Part shown: piece by piece, positions 9,268-18,945 of the stretch
Position numbering within the stretch: the stretch's first letter is position 1
Layout: the number at the start of each line of letters is the position of its first letter
From: a virus
Length of the DNA: 39,464 nucleotides
Reading direction: 5' to 3' (one strand)
IMG/VR virus record: IMGVR_UViG_3300042691_032303
Span: 1-39,464 of that record
The notes under the pieces: generated by a model
Told to the model about the DNA's origin: nothing
What the model saw: the letters and a program-made list of their open reading frames with translations, nothing else
The model's database searches: none
Program-made: the position numbers and the translations under genes

Positions 9268-10782
9268 TTATTGCGGATTGGTTTCTAAAAATTCAGTATC
9301 TACAGTTAAATTTACACTACTTACATTTAAGGCATTTTTTTCGCTGTCTATACTTAAAGGATAGTATGTAAAAATATCGCAATCATCATTCGATTTGATA
9401 CTTGCATAATTTACTTTTTCTGGTGAGGTCTCATTATTTATTTCACTAAAAATGGCAAATCCTGCAGGGTGTAATACATTTTTAACAGAGGTTAACCAAT
9501 CTTCTATTGATTTGGAAGATCTCAAAACATAAGAAAAAGGTTGATAGTAAATATCCGAAGATTCTGATGAATACGGAGGATTTCCTTGTATAACCATATC
9601 GTTTGATATTTGCCCATATGCATCTTCCCACTCACCAGCTTTAAATGTTGATCCGCCCACAACTGCAGTTAAAATTGCTGTTTCTAAAAATGATACAATT
9701 GCATTACCCGAAAAACTGGAAAAACTATTAAGGTATGTATTTCCTGAATCTAATATTCCTACTATACCGGACCCTGTAGATAACCCATTTCCAGTATAAA
9801 CTCCTAAATAAAAATACTCAGTTTGTTCAAAAATATAATCATCAACCGTTGTGAATGTTATTGCAGTTGTATTTGTAGTTGCGTTTGCGAATGGTTCAGA
9901 AAGAGCAGGAAAATTTCCATATAACTCAGTTAATCCAACGAAATCATTTGCACTCAGAGACGTTGCAGGAAACAACTCTGTAGGAGCATCCCAGCTTGTC
10001 CACGGTACTATATTATAGTACACATTTGTACCTGCAGGAACATTAATCGCGGATACTGTAAAAGTTATATTTCCGCCTTCCGTTACCTTTTGTTTATCTG
10101 AAGAAACAAGTAAAGATGCAGAAGATGTTGTTGTAGTGTCTATAACTTGAGTAGTTCCACTCAGTTGCAAAGAATATGCAAATGTAGGATATATCAACAT
10201 TACTATATTTTCTAATCCTTCAACTAGATTATCTTCTAATAATGTTAATCTTACATTTGCAGTTGTATCATATGTACTATTAGCTGCAAAAATTAGATTT
10301 CCAGAAAGAGGAACATTAAATATATCAGCAGCTTGTATTCCTGTTATTATATACGGTACCGTTGTTCCAACAGGAACATTTACTGCAGATACATTGAATG
10401 TTACCGTTTCTCCCTCATAAATAGATTCTCTGTCTGGTTTTAAATAAAATTCTGCAACACTAACTTGTGTTTGAGAGGTATCTAATACTGTTATTCCTAT
10501 ATTCTCTGTCCTACCTGGGCCTGTTAAACGAAGAACAAAACTTTCTGTTCCTTCAGTATTCAAATCGTTAGTAATATTTAATCTTACACTACTTGTATTA
10601 TTTAGTATAACAAAATTGCCAGATAAACTAGAAATATTTGTAAAATCTAAAACGCTAACACCTACTCCAGATATTGTAAATGGTACTAATGTTCCGTTTG
10701 GAACTCCTGTTGTGGTAAGAGTTATAATTACGGAATCCCCCTCTGAAAGAGTAGATCTACTATAAGTTAAGGTATATGCCAT
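9268..10782 (-). CDS. 7: Calx-beta protein carrying the C-terminal part of gp7
   Basis: Three tandem Calx-beta-like domains occupy residues about 1-105, 112-215 and 225-345. Each begins with an S/Y/T-x-EG-D/E/G motif and ends in E-x-x-E-x-F/N-like acidic strands. Calx-beta folds often bind Ca2+ at such sites. The last 110 residues differ: YVLRSSKSIEDWLTSVKNVL and HPAGFAIFSEI correspond to the C-terminal region of T4 gp7, which I recall as YYVMKIKSN followed by HPVGFGFIAI. Together with the upstream gene this looks like one T4 gp7 split in two, with adhesion-type domains added. The start is 2 nt after the stop of gp7a. It probably sits in the wedge periphery. Confidence 0.7.
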   Translation of the reverse strand: MAYTLTYSRSTLSEGDSVIITLTTTGVPNGTLVPFTISGVGVSVLDFTNISSLSGNFVILNNTSSVRLNITNDLNTEGTESFVLRLTGPGRTENIGITVLDTSQTQVSVAEFYLKPDRESIYEGETVTFNVSAVNVPVGTTVPYIITGIQAADIFNVPLSGNLIFAANSTYDTTANVRLTLLEDNLVEGLENIVMLIYPTFAYSLQLSGTTQVIDTTTTSSASLLVSSDKQKVTEGGNITFTVSAINVPAGTNVYYNIVPWTSWDAPTELFPATSLSANDFVGLTELYGNFPALSEPFANATTNTTAITFTTVDDYIFEQTEYFYLGVYTGNGLSTGSGIVGILDSGNTYLNSFSSFSGNAIVSFLETAILTAVVGGSTFKAGEWEDAYGQISNDMVIQGNPPYSSESSDIYYQPFSYVLRSSKSIEDWLTSVKNVLHPAGFAIFSEINNETSPEKVNYASIKSNDDCDIFTYYPLSIDSEKNALNVSSVNLTVDTEFLETNPQ

Positions 10783-10784
10783 TT

Positions 10785-12167
10785 TTAAAATCCAGGATAC
10801 TTAAAACGAATTGATCTGATATTTGGAACAGTTTCAACTTTTATTCTGTGGGAAGTGCCATTTACTGGACTTAATATATTTCCGACATATCCTATATTTA
10901 ATAATGTGCCCTTTTTAATTCCATGTTCTTTAGGAAAGGTTATAGTTACTATGCCATTTTTTATACTATACGTACCTGAAATACTTGCAGTAGGCAGTCC
11001 TGGATTTACTATAATATTACTACTATAGTTAATTCCCGAATTTAATACTTCGACACTTACAATACTACCGACACTATTTACACTTGAAATTCTTGCTTTA
11101 GCAAAATTACCAGTACCTCTATTATCTTGAATTGAAACTATATCTTGCCCAACAGTATATCCTAATTTACCGTCAACTACATTTATCTTAGATACTACTG
11201 AATATAAAGTTGCTTGTAAATTAGATAAATCTAACGAATTATTTAGTAATACAGATTTAACTGCAGTAATAACTTCGCCACCTTCAAAAAATCCTTTAGT
11301 TTTATTACTATCCAAAATTAATTCATATACGTCATACCCTCCCAAATCTATTTTTTGTACAGTTGCAACAGTTGCAGTAGCTTTGGATGCACTACCTATA
11401 ATTTCAGTATCTTTAAATTCAAAAATATTTTGTCTAATATCTGTTTGCTTGACTCTCAATGCTGAGTATTCTCCCCATCTACCCGAAGAAGCTTTTAAAA
11501 CAACATCATATGGATAGAAGAAATCTATAGTTTCTTTGTATAAAATATTAAAAAGAATTCTATATGCATCTTCTGTTCCTTTTCTGTTATAAATTTCTCT
11601 TATTCGTTTTACTAAAAATTTATTATCTGAAATATCGGAAGATGATATATCGTTTGCGTAATTTGCTAAAAATTTACTAATCATATCTTCAGATGTTTCA
11701 TCTATATCTGCATATTTAGTAATATCTTGCAACAATTCTTGCGCTTGATTATTTTGTTCTAAAAATTCATAGTACGCTTTTATAAACGTAATAAACATTT
11801 CGTAATCTGTTTGTATAAATTCTGGCAATTGATTTTCTATTAATACTGATAATCTATTTTGTATTCTTGAAAATGGATTTTCTGCTCCTTTGCCAGTATG
11901 TAAAGTGTATATTAAAGGATCTTTTAAACTACCAAATACCCCATAATTATTTGCAACGTAAAATTCTCCATCCACGTCATAAAAAGTAATTACTGTATAT
12001 ATGCCTTTACCGCCTCTATCAATATCTTCTTGTATTGCTTCTTTTCTAGTTAAAAATAACGGGTAGAACCAACCAGTCAAATCTCCATTGACTTGATTTG
12101 GTTTTGATGTGCCATATATTTTTAATGGCCCATATAATTCAATTGGCTCAAATACGTTGCTTATCAT
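10785..12167 (-). CDS. 7: Baseplate wedge protein, N-terminal piece of split gp7
   Basis: Residues about 105-200 hold LPEFIQTDYEMFITFIKAYYEFLEQ-like sequence, then DIDETSEDMISKFLANYAN and RIREIYNRKGTEDAYRILFNILY. This is the family signature found in marine myovirus wedge proteins, and it corresponds to SDGYGTQYNNL through STKGIEASYKFLFKVLYNEE in T4 gp7. T4 gp7 is 1032 aa and initiates wedge assembly with gp10 and gp53/gp6. Here the gene is only 460 aa, lacks the long N-terminal propeller-like half, and stops before the HPVGF region, which lies in the next gene. Its place between gp6 and gp8 matches T4. The gp7 assignment rests on motif order and synteny. Confidence 0.7.
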   Translation of the reverse strand: MISNVFEPIELYGPLKIYGTSKPNQVNGDLTGWFYPLFLTRKEAIQEDIDRGGKGIYTVITFYDVDGEFYVANNYGVFGSLKDPLIYTLHTGKGAENPFSRIQNRLSVLIENQLPEFIQTDYEMFITFIKAYYEFLEQNNQAQELLQDITKYADIDETSEDMISKFLANYANDISSSDISDNKFLVKRIREIYNRKGTEDAYRILFNILYKETIDFFYPYDVVLKASSGRWGEYSALRVKQTDIRQNIFEFKDTEIIGSASKATATVATVQKIDLGGYDVYELILDSNKTKGFFEGGEVITAVKSVLLNNSLDLSNLQATLYSVVSKINVVDGKLGYTVGQDIVSIQDNRGTGNFAKARISSVNSVGSIVSVEVLNSGINYSSNIIVNPGLPTASISGTYSIKNGIVTITFPKEHGIKKGTLLNIGYVGNILSPVNGTSHRIKVETVPNIRSIRFKYPGF

Positions 12168-12168
12168 T

Positions 12169-14013
12169 TTAATTGTTTATCATGGTTATTGTTAAACCAT
12201 TTAATCTTTTAGTTATGGTATCAGATTTGCCGTCATCTAAAATAAGTATTGTATCTTTAGTTGTAACTATGTCTAACGCATCTATTTTAGAATATATTCT
12301 AATATCATTTACATTCTCAATATACCCGGTTGGATTTAAACTAACAAAAGAAATTTCCCCCGTCGCATAATCTACACTACCTAACCCTGAAACTATTGTA
12401 GCATTTGTATAAAAATCTAATAGATTAATAATTCCTGTATTTTCGTTTGTTAGTTCATCTTGTAAAAATGCAGTATAAAGAACATTGTTTACTGTATAAT
12501 AAAATGCAGAAGAAGAAATACTACCAGATAATAATTTATTTGAAAATTTTATTATACTATCCCCTGCATATCCATTTTGTGCGCCTATTATTGGAACTAT
12601 TCTTTTATGCACTCTTATGTTGGTAACATTTCCTATTATTGAAGAATCTACCGCATCTATAATTTTAGATAATTTAGAATATACAAAAGTCTTATTAAAT
12701 TTTTGTAATTCTAGTTTAAAGTAGTCTTCAATTGATGTTTTTACAAATATTTCTAGCTGGGGCAAGGTATATCTAGAATTTTTTGTCTGTACCTTTACTG
12801 AGGTATCTATTGTAATGTATATATAGTTAGGATCTACAAATTCCGGAATAATAGACATTACTTTTTTATTTGCAAGAATATTATTTTGAATATTGTTTTT
12901 AACTGCATCGCTAATAGTATACCCACCATATGGTTTTAATGATATAATTACCTTGCCATATTTTGGAGGATCATTGTCTTCTCCTCCCCAAACAGCAATA
13001 GATTCCACTAAAGGATAGTTGGCTTCGATTATTGCTTTATAATCATCTGCAGTAACCGCTCTATTATATGATGATATAAATCTAGGCGCTTTAAATTTTA
13101 TTTCATCTAAAGTATCTGCAACATCCCCACCTGTTGAATTTTGTGTTGCTAGTATACTACTGTCTAAAGTGACACCACCTATTAGAATACCTAAAGAGAA
13201 TGCCTGTTCTATATTACCAGAAACATTTGCAGCTTCTCCTGAACTTACTAAATATTCAATCTTAACTATATTTCCTGGATTTAATTTTTTACCCAAAACA
13301 CCGTCACCAAAAAATATTTCATAAAATCCAGATGGATTTTCTTCTAAGTAATATACAATAGATGTTGGTTTTGTTTCTGCTAAATTTTCTGCTAATGTAT
13401 ATTCCTGTATTGTTAAGTCTGTATACGAATTTTGCACAGTAACTCTTAAAGTGCTAGTATCAATATTTCTATTAGGTATTGTATATTTTTCTGAAGGTCC
13501 CGATACATCTACTCTATACGAATATACTAAAGGTTGGCCTTCTATAATTTCTACATCTTCAAACAAATAGTCTCCGTCTTGAGGATAAATTGTCACAGGA
13601 TCCAAATTTACAAATGTAAATTCTGTTCCGTTTATATTTGTTGTAAATGAAGAATATTTTGGCAAGGTTAATGATGTTGGTAATCCTATAGGATCTGGTA
13701 CTGAAAAAGATACTTTTGCTCTAGCACTTCTATAAGATAAAGGAGTATACCCTAGATGTTTTGCAATAGAAACTGCAGATTGTCTCTTAACTGCAGAATC
13801 TAAAAACATTTCATTTGCAACCATATTTGCTAGATATGCGTTATAATGGGTGTTGTATGCCAACAAATCTAACAATATATTAAGACTAGATGCTTCAAAA
13901 TCATAATCTTTAAAAATAAGATTATTATCTTTGTCTCTGTAGTTTGTTAAAAATTGTTTTAGATTATTTTTGATTGGATCAAAATCTAATTCCGCTAGTC
14001 TGTAATTTGCCAT
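12169..14013 (-). CDS. 6: Baseplate wedge protein gp6 (baseplate J-like)
   Basis: T4 gp6 forms the inner ring of wedge dimers that clamps the baseplate and drives the dome-to-star switch. Seen: the N-terminal signature FLTNYRDKDNNLIFKDYDFEA, LLDLLAYNTHYNAYLANMVA, NEMFLDSAVKRQSAVSIAKHLGY typifies gp6/J-like proteins, and GDVADTLDEIKFKAPRFISS plus NRAVTADDYKAIIEANYP in the middle is the conserved J-like core. At 614 aa it is close to T4 gp6 (660). Its start overlaps the gp25 stop by one base (TAATG). It is followed at once by gp7a, as in T4. Confidence 0.92.
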   Translation of the reverse strand: MANYRLAELDFDPIKNNLKQFLTNYRDKDNNLIFKDYDFEASSLNILLDLLAYNTHYNAYLANMVANEMFLDSAVKRQSAVSIAKHLGYTPLSYRSARAKVSFSVPDPIGLPTSLTLPKYSSFTTNINGTEFTFVNLDPVTIYPQDGDYLFEDVEIIEGQPLVYSYRVDVSGPSEKYTIPNRNIDTSTLRVTVQNSYTDLTIQEYTLAENLAETKPTSIVYYLEENPSGFYEIFFGDGVLGKKLNPGNIVKIEYLVSSGEAANVSGNIEQAFSLGILIGGVTLDSSILATQNSTGGDVADTLDEIKFKAPRFISSYNRAVTADDYKAIIEANYPLVESIAVWGGEDNDPPKYGKVIISLKPYGGYTISDAVKNNIQNNILANKKVMSIIPEFVDPNYIYITIDTSVKVQTKNSRYTLPQLEIFVKTSIEDYFKLELQKFNKTFVYSKLSKIIDAVDSSIIGNVTNIRVHKRIVPIIGAQNGYAGDSIIKFSNKLLSGSISSSAFYYTVNNVLYTAFLQDELTNENTGIINLLDFYTNATIVSGLGSVDYATGEISFVSLNPTGYIENVNDIRIYSKIDALDIVTTKDTILILDDGKSDTITKRLNGLTITMINN

Positions 14014-14411
14014 TATCTTACTCTGCTTATTGATGTTGTTATTGTTATCGGAGTACTAGCATTTTTTAAAGTAAAAATAATATCAATATCCAAATCATTT
14101 TTATCTTCAGATTCGTTTATAGATACTTCTATTAATCTTACTCTTGGTTCAAATTTTTCTATAGATTCCTGAATGGTTCTTTCCATTGCAATTTTAACTG
14201 CAGATGAAAAATGTTCAAACATTAAAGATCGTATTTGTGTTCCTATTTCAGGATGAAACGGTCTTTCAAAATTATTTGTTCTTAATAAATGTTTTATAGA
14301 AGTTTTAACAGCATCTTCATCCGTTTTTAGATAAAGATCTTTAGTAAAAGGATTGACCTTAAAGGAAAGGTCTAAATCTACAAATTGTCTTGTATTTATT
14401 TCTGTTGCCAT
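14013..14411 (-). CDS. 25: Baseplate wedge protein gp25
   Basis: gp25 has a lysozyme-like fold but acts structurally, joining the wedge core (gp6-gp7-gp25-gp53) to the sheath. At 132 aa it equals T4 gp25 length. Seen: DLDLSFKVNPFTKDLYLKTD, then IKHLLRTNNFERPFHPEIG, RSLMFE and the conserved FEPRVRL segment (the EPR motif of the GPW/gp25 family) at about residues 91-97. It overlaps the start of gp6 (TAATG) and follows the M15 peptidase gene by 12 nt. Confidence 0.93.
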   Translation of the reverse strand: MATEINTRQFVDLDLSFKVNPFTKDLYLKTDEDAVKTSIKHLLRTNNFERPFHPEIGTQIRSLMFEHFSSAVKIAMERTIQESIEKFEPRVRLIEVSINESEDKNDLDIDIIFTLKNASTPITITTSISRVR

Positions 14412-14423
14412 ATTTGTTATTTA

Positions 14424-15161
14424 TTATGCCAAAGCTACAAAAGCTAAACGGCCGTCGGCCGCGACTGAACGATTCCAAAATGTACCAAAAGGCAATGCCG
14501 ATTTAATTACTTTACCATCGACTTGAGCATATGCAATATGTATCCAAATTGCTGTTCTAATATACACCCCCTTATCATACTTTTCTTCAAATTCTAATAA
14601 TAATTGTTTGAACGGTATATTATTTTTTATCCAAGTTACTATACTTACCCATTCTTCCGTGCCATTTTTGACGTTAAAATGTAGATCTACTGCGGCGCCT
14701 ACTCCATGATCTGTAGTTTCAGATTCGCCTGCTACTTCTCCGGTTAATCTAAATCCACTATTAATTTTCATACTTGGAAATTTTTTCTTTATTGGATCCA
14801 AACAAGTGGTTGCTAAATTTCTTAAATTTTGTACTATCTGTTGTTCGGTTAATCCCCGTTGTGCTCGTAAAGATGATTTGACCACGTCTTTTAATGTAAA
14901 TGATTTTGGGGCGGATGTTAGTTTAAAAGATAATGGAAAGTCTAAAGTACTCGCTATTTCAGTATCCAATGCTGGTACAAGATTAGATTTTGCACCCTCT
15001 ATATCCCAGCTTTGTACGTTTTTTTCTGGATAATCTTTTTTTGCTCGAGAAACTATAAGTCTGCCTGCGGCATCTCGATTAGCTAATACTTTTGCAGGTA
15101 CATCAGTATACGGTTTCTGCGAATTATCAGTAAAATTAACAAGTACGGTTTTAACTGTCAT
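14424..15161 (-). CDS. M15-type peptidoglycan peptidase associated with the baseplate
   Basis: The C-terminal half (about residues 130-215) carries the M15/VanY-like zinc peptidase pattern: SGFR, then TTDHGVGAAVDLHF with H152 and D159 as first ligands, and IWIHIAY with H208 as third. E190 in LLLEFE could be the general base. Such enzymes cut peptide crosslinks of peptidoglycan. The N-terminal 130 residues look like a separate docking region. The gene lies between gp5 and gp25, 6 nt downstream of gp5, so I infer that it travels on the baseplate or tail tip and opens the wall at infection, in place of the T4 gp5 lysozyme domain. A separate GH19 endolysin elsewhere would serve host lysis. Confidence 0.75.
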   Translation of the reverse strand: MTVKTVLVNFTDNSQKPYTDVPAKVLANRDAAGRLIVSRAKKDYPEKNVQSWDIEGAKSNLVPALDTEIASTLDFPLSFKLTSAPKSFTLKDVVKSSLRAQRGLTEQQIVQNLRNLATTCLDPIKKKFPSMKINSGFRLTGEVAGESETTDHGVGAAVDLHFNVKNGTEEWVSIVTWIKNNIPFKQLLLEFEEKYDKGVYIRTAIWIHIAYAQVDGKVIKSALPFGTFWNRSVAADGRLAFVALA

Positions 15162-15167
15162 ACAAAT

Positions 15168-17588
15168 TTACCATTTTGATGGGGGTAAAAGATTTTTAAT
15201 TGCCGCGATACCTTTGCTTATATTTTTAGCAGCAGCATCGACCGTATCCGTTGTAAAGGTTGCTATTTGTTGTGCTGCCGCTTCCGCTCCTCCCACTATT
15301 ATTTGAGAAATAGTTGGTTGTTTTATTCCTGCATTTGCTAACGCTTCTTGAGTTTTTGGACCTATAACTCCGTCTACTTTTAATCCTCTAGATTCTTGAA
15401 ATGCTCGTACCTCTGCATCTGTTGTAGGATATGTTGTTATATTTTTTATCTTATTTGTTTGATTTGGATTAACTGTTGTTGTAGTTGTTGTAACAGTATT
15501 TGCTACTTTATTTGTTGTTGTAGTAGTAGTAACCGTGGCGTCGGGAGTAATTGTTGTAACTGCTTTTACCTCTGGCTCGGACACTGCAGGAGATACTGGG
15601 GTAGTTTCTATTATTGTAGGAACAACATTATTATTTATTACTCCTTCTTGTGCTCTAACTTTAGCTAGATCTGCTGAATCCGGTTCACCTCCATCTGCAA
15701 AATAAGAAGATTCAGGAACAACATGTCGTTCTAGTAGTGGAATTGGTGTGTTGTCTACAGTCTTTGTTTCAGGTAAAGGAAGTGCTCCAAATGCTATTCC
15801 TCTTATAGAATTAGCTCCCATTTTTGTCTTAACTATAGCTGCATCCATTAACAACGATTGCCCACCTTTAATACTAAAAGTATTTGAAGTACCAGACTCC
15901 ATTGAAAAATCTTGCGTTGCTTTTTCTGATATAGATCCGCCTTTGGCATATAAATTAATATTTTTTCCTTGTAAATTTACTGAACCTTCGGTTATTAAGT
16001 TTAAACTTTCTGTACTAGATACATTAATATTTTTTCCAACAATAGTTGCAGTGCCAGCTGTTTCTATAGAGGTATCTTTGTGGCTTGTTACTGCTAAATT
16101 ACCTTCTACTACAATTTGAGCACTATTTTTAACTAACATATTCATCTTACCTTCAACAGTTAGAGAATGAGATCCTCTAACGTATGTAAGATTATTCCGA
16201 TCTATTACTTCATAATTATCACCTATGACTTTTCTAACCATGGAACCATTAACGTCTATTTCAATGTAAGCACCGGACTTATGAAACACATGAATTCTTT
16301 CAGCTCCAGGTGTATTATCTAGTTCAATCACATGTCCTGCTTCTGTTTCAGTAACTTGATTATATGGGTAAGATGCACCATACTGTGCTGGAGGTTCGGA
16401 CCAAGTTTGTGTAGTATTTGGTAAAGGTATTTGTGTTACTCTTTTATTACTTTTTACTGTAAAAGAATTATGTGTCATATCACCCAACGCCAATTTATTC
16501 ACATCAGGGAGACCCAAATACTCATATTTTGGATATTCTTTATTTGGATCCGTAAATCCTCTACGTTTTAGTAATTCTTTGTTATTTACTATACCTTGAT
16601 TGTTTGCATTTACATCTGCCAAGTATGTTAATGTGCTTTCTATATCAGTACTAAAATCATCAGAAGAACCTCCTAGTGCAGAATTAACGGCAACAAAATA
16701 ATCTTTTACTAATAAACCGCTTTCAATTTTTTTATTTAATTTGTCGGAGTTACCCACACCTATAACTAATGAGGTTCCTAATAAGGCTCCTATAATTTTT
16801 GGATCATCTTGTTGTGTAATTTTGCCCGATAATAATAACGACTTATAATTAGATTCGCTTGCAGATAGCATAGAGTTATATTGAGCAGATTCTGATTTTA
16901 AAAACTCAGCTTTAGATGTAATCCCATCTTTGCCCGTCCAATTAGAATTAACGTCCGTCCATGCAGTAAGAGCGAAGTCATTTGCAGGCCTTTTTACATA
17001 ACCAAGAGAAACTAATGTTTGCACACTTAATTGATATTTACCTAATCTACCATCCATGCTTTCTTTTGATATATCATTACCCGATGCTTTTTCTGAAATG
17101 GTTGAAAAAATATTTTTTAGATCTGTAGCAGTTAAAGGATATAGATCATCTTCTCTATTCACTTTGCCCGCAGTAGTTACAGGTTTATTATTCTGATCTA
17201 CAACAGGACTACCGTCGCTGCTTCGGACAACATTTTTTGCAGCTTTTTTTGTTTCTTGTACTTGTTTTTTAATTGCCTCTGGTTGCTTTTCTGGTCTACC
17301 CGCAATCGTTCCTATAATCAAAGGTCTTTGAGCTTCTTCGCCATCTAAGAACCAACCAACAACCCAACTACCATTAACTATACCAACGGGGGCATGTCCT
17401 ACGCCAGATGTAGCAGCAGATGTTATAGGTTGTAGGGGTATAGCCCATGGCAAATCTCTTGTTGGTAATAAAGTTACATCGTCGGTATGAAATCCAAATA
17501 TTCTAACTCTACATCGACCTAATTGTTCTGGGTCATTTCTATCCTCAACAACCCCTGTCCACCATACAAATTTATTTCCAAATATCAT
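15168..17588 (-). CDS. 5: gp5-like baseplate hub / tail needle with peptidoglycan-binding domain
   Basis: The N-terminus (1-100: VWWTGVVEDRNDPEQLGRCRVRI, PLQPITS, GVGHAPVGIVNGSWVVGWFLDG) is the gp5/VgrG OB-fold. Residues about 150-320 contain a helical domain (RLGKYQLSVQTLVSLGY, GITSKAEFLK) that might be a degenerate lysozyme/transglycosylase-like fold. Residues about 410-620 are a repetitive beta-helix needle (GKINVSS-, GSVNLQGKNINLYAKGGSI-type repeats). A Thr-rich linker follows. Then comes a PG_binding_1 domain (VRAFQESRGLKVDGVIGPKT, about 715-755) and a hydrophobic tail. T4 gp5 carries an active lysozyme; none with clear catalytic residues is seen here. The start overlaps the gp27 stop (ATGA). 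Confidence 0.82.
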   Translation of the reverse strand: MIFGNKFVWWTGVVEDRNDPEQLGRCRVRIFGFHTDDVTLLPTRDLPWAIPLQPITSAATSGVGHAPVGIVNGSWVVGWFLDGEEAQRPLIIGTIAGRPEKQPEAIKKQVQETKKAAKNVVRSSDGSPVVDQNNKPVTTAGKVNREDDLYPLTATDLKNIFSTISEKASGNDISKESMDGRLGKYQLSVQTLVSLGYVKRPANDFALTAWTDVNSNWTGKDGITSKAEFLKSESAQYNSMLSASESNYKSLLLSGKITQQDDPKIIGALLGTSLVIGVGNSDKLNKKIESGLLVKDYFVAVNSALGGSSDDFSTDIESTLTYLADVNANNQGIVNNKELLKRRGFTDPNKEYPKYEYLGLPDVNKLALGDMTHNSFTVKSNKRVTQIPLPNTTQTWSEPPAQYGASYPYNQVTETEAGHVIELDNTPGAERIHVFHKSGAYIEIDVNGSMVRKVIGDNYEVIDRNNLTYVRGSHSLTVEGKMNMLVKNSAQIVVEGNLAVTSHKDTSIETAGTATIVGKNINVSSTESLNLITEGSVNLQGKNINLYAKGGSISEKATQDFSMESGTSNTFSIKGGQSLLMDAAIVKTKMGANSIRGIAFGALPLPETKTVDNTPIPLLERHVVPESSYFADGGEPDSADLAKVRAQEGVINNNVVPTIIETTPVSPAVSEPEVKAVTTITPDATVTTTTTTNKVANTVTTTTTTVNPNQTNKIKNITTYPTTDAEVRAFQESRGLKVDGVIGPKTQEALANAGIKQPTISQIIVGGAEAAAQQIATFTTDTVDAAAKNISKGIAAIKNLLPPSKW
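15474..15540. repeat. Triplet-repeat tract encoding a Thr-rich linker in gp5
   Basis: Runs of GTT/GTA triplets on the plus strand (ACA/AAC/ACT on the coding strand) encode two Thr6 blocks in the linker between the beta-helix and the peptidoglycan-binding domain. In-frame expansion or contraction would change linker length without breaking the gene. Confidence 0.7.
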
Positions 17589-18943
17589 TTTAATGCCTTA
17601 TAATATTCTGTTTTAGGAAAAGAGTCTTTAACTACGTTCATAGTTATATAATGTGTTTTTGGATTTATTTTGTGAGATAAATTTGTGATTAAATAATATC
17701 CTGTATATAGTTGATCGTTTACCCTAGACGATTTTTCGTCTGAACTTATAGCTCCAGGAGATCCTTTCGGAAATATTATTTTTATAACATTTCCTGCTTC
17801 GAGGTCTGTTCTTCCAGGAACAACCATTTGCATTTTAAAATTATTTAATTCTAACATATTAGATCTTCGATTTCCGTGCATAAATTTAGATATTTCGTCA
17901 AAATTAGTTTCAAGGTTATTATGTAATTTTGGTAAACTATAATTAATTTCTATATATCCTGCAGGATTTCTTGAAGTATTGATATCAAATAACGGCACAG
18001 TATTTTTTTCGTCTAAATGAGGATACGCAAGAAATTTATTTGCATGATCATAAACAATGTTTTTAAAAGTTTTATTATACAAATTTACATCTATTAACAT
18101 GCTAGAAAGATATCCCGTTCTAGTATTATCCAATTGGTCTAATGTCTTTTCTACACTCAAAGATTTTATAGAATACATAGCCTTAGATTTTTCATCAGGG
18201 CCCAATGTATTAATAAAAGATTCTGAATAAACATATGTGCCGTTTATCGCATCTTTTAGGTTTCTAAAAATTTTGTCTGTGCTGCCAAAATAAAAGCCTT
18301 TGGTTGTTTCCCAAAATAAATAGTTTGCTGCTTTATCTTTTCCCGGCAAAGATTTACTAGCAATCCAATTTATACATTGTATCGGCGTCCATCCTGGACT
18401 AACAAATTTTATTTTATTTATAGGACTATCTAAAAATGTCAATGTGGTTTTATCAACCTCATTAGTATTTTTTGAAAGCTTAGATAATGGCAAATTTCTA
18501 ACACCTTGTAAATAATTCACAAAAATGTTATTAATAATTTCTTCAGGTGTTCCTTGAAATGCTTTAAAAATAGGATTTAAAGTATCATTAAATGCTTCAG
18601 TCGAAACAATATTTAATTCGTATATAATGGTGCTTCCGTCTTTTGCATATGCTTTATTTGCTATAGAATATACTTTAAATGTTTTAAATATTCTTTGGCC
18701 ATCGTTTAAACTAGGAGTAACTACATTTATAAAAATAAATTCTTCTCCTATTAAAGGAAATAAAGATAATAAATTTGTACTATCAGACAGCGTCAATGTT
18801 CCCGAAACTACAGGATTAAACATGCTTTCATAAAGGTTAAGTTCAATTAGAAAATCTATTAAATCTAAACGTTTGCTTGCAGAAAACAATATTAGTTCAG
18901 ATATATTTACTTGTCCTGGGGATTGTAATAATTCTTCAGCCAT
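17585..18943 (-). CDS. 27: Baseplate hub protein gp27-like
   Basis: Seen: the N-terminal stretch SASKRLDLIDFLIELNLYESMF, GTLTLSDSTNLLSLFPLIGEE and IFKTFKVYSI resembles the first tube-like domain of gp27 hub proteins. WTPIQCINWIASKS (about 195) and VPGRTDLEAGNVIKIIFP near the C-terminus (about 385) match the hub-protein pattern. gp27 trimers adapt the six-fold tail tube to the three-fold gp5 needle, and gp5 follows directly with an ATGA overlap, which fits a hub pair made together. The length of 452 aa is somewhat above T4 gp27 (391). Confidence 0.75.
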   Translation of the reverse strand: MAEELLQSPGQVNISELILFSASKRLDLIDFLIELNLYESMFNPVVSGTLTLSDSTNLLSLFPLIGEEFIFINVVTPSLNDGQRIFKTFKVYSIANKAYAKDGSTIIYELNIVSTEAFNDTLNPIFKAFQGTPEEIINNIFVNYLQGVRNLPLSKLSKNTNEVDKTTLTFLDSPINKIKFVSPGWTPIQCINWIASKSLPGKDKAANYLFWETTKGFYFGSTDKIFRNLKDAINGTYVYSESFINTLGPDEKSKAMYSIKSLSVEKTLDQLDNTRTGYLSSMLIDVNLYNKTFKNIVYDHANKFLAYPHLDEKNTVPLFDINTSRNPAGYIEINYSLPKLHNNLETNFDEISKFMHGNRRSNMLELNNFKMQMVVPGRTDLEAGNVIKIIFPKGSPGAISSDEKSSRVNDQLYTGYYLITNLSHKINPKTHYITMNVVKDSFPKTEYYKALK

Positions 18944-18945
18944 TA

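Noticed and set aside
14418-14425. AATAAATA on the minus strand as a late promoter for gp25 (a similar one at 9265-9272 before gp8)
   Set aside because: Both end about 7 nt from the ATG, which would leave virtually no leader, and both differ from TATAAATA at the first base.
15396-15668. Plus-strand 90-codon Cys-rich open frame
   Set aside because: It is the complement of the Thr/Val-rich linker of gp5. The cysteines come from reading ACA/ACT-type repeats backwards, and there is no ribosome site.
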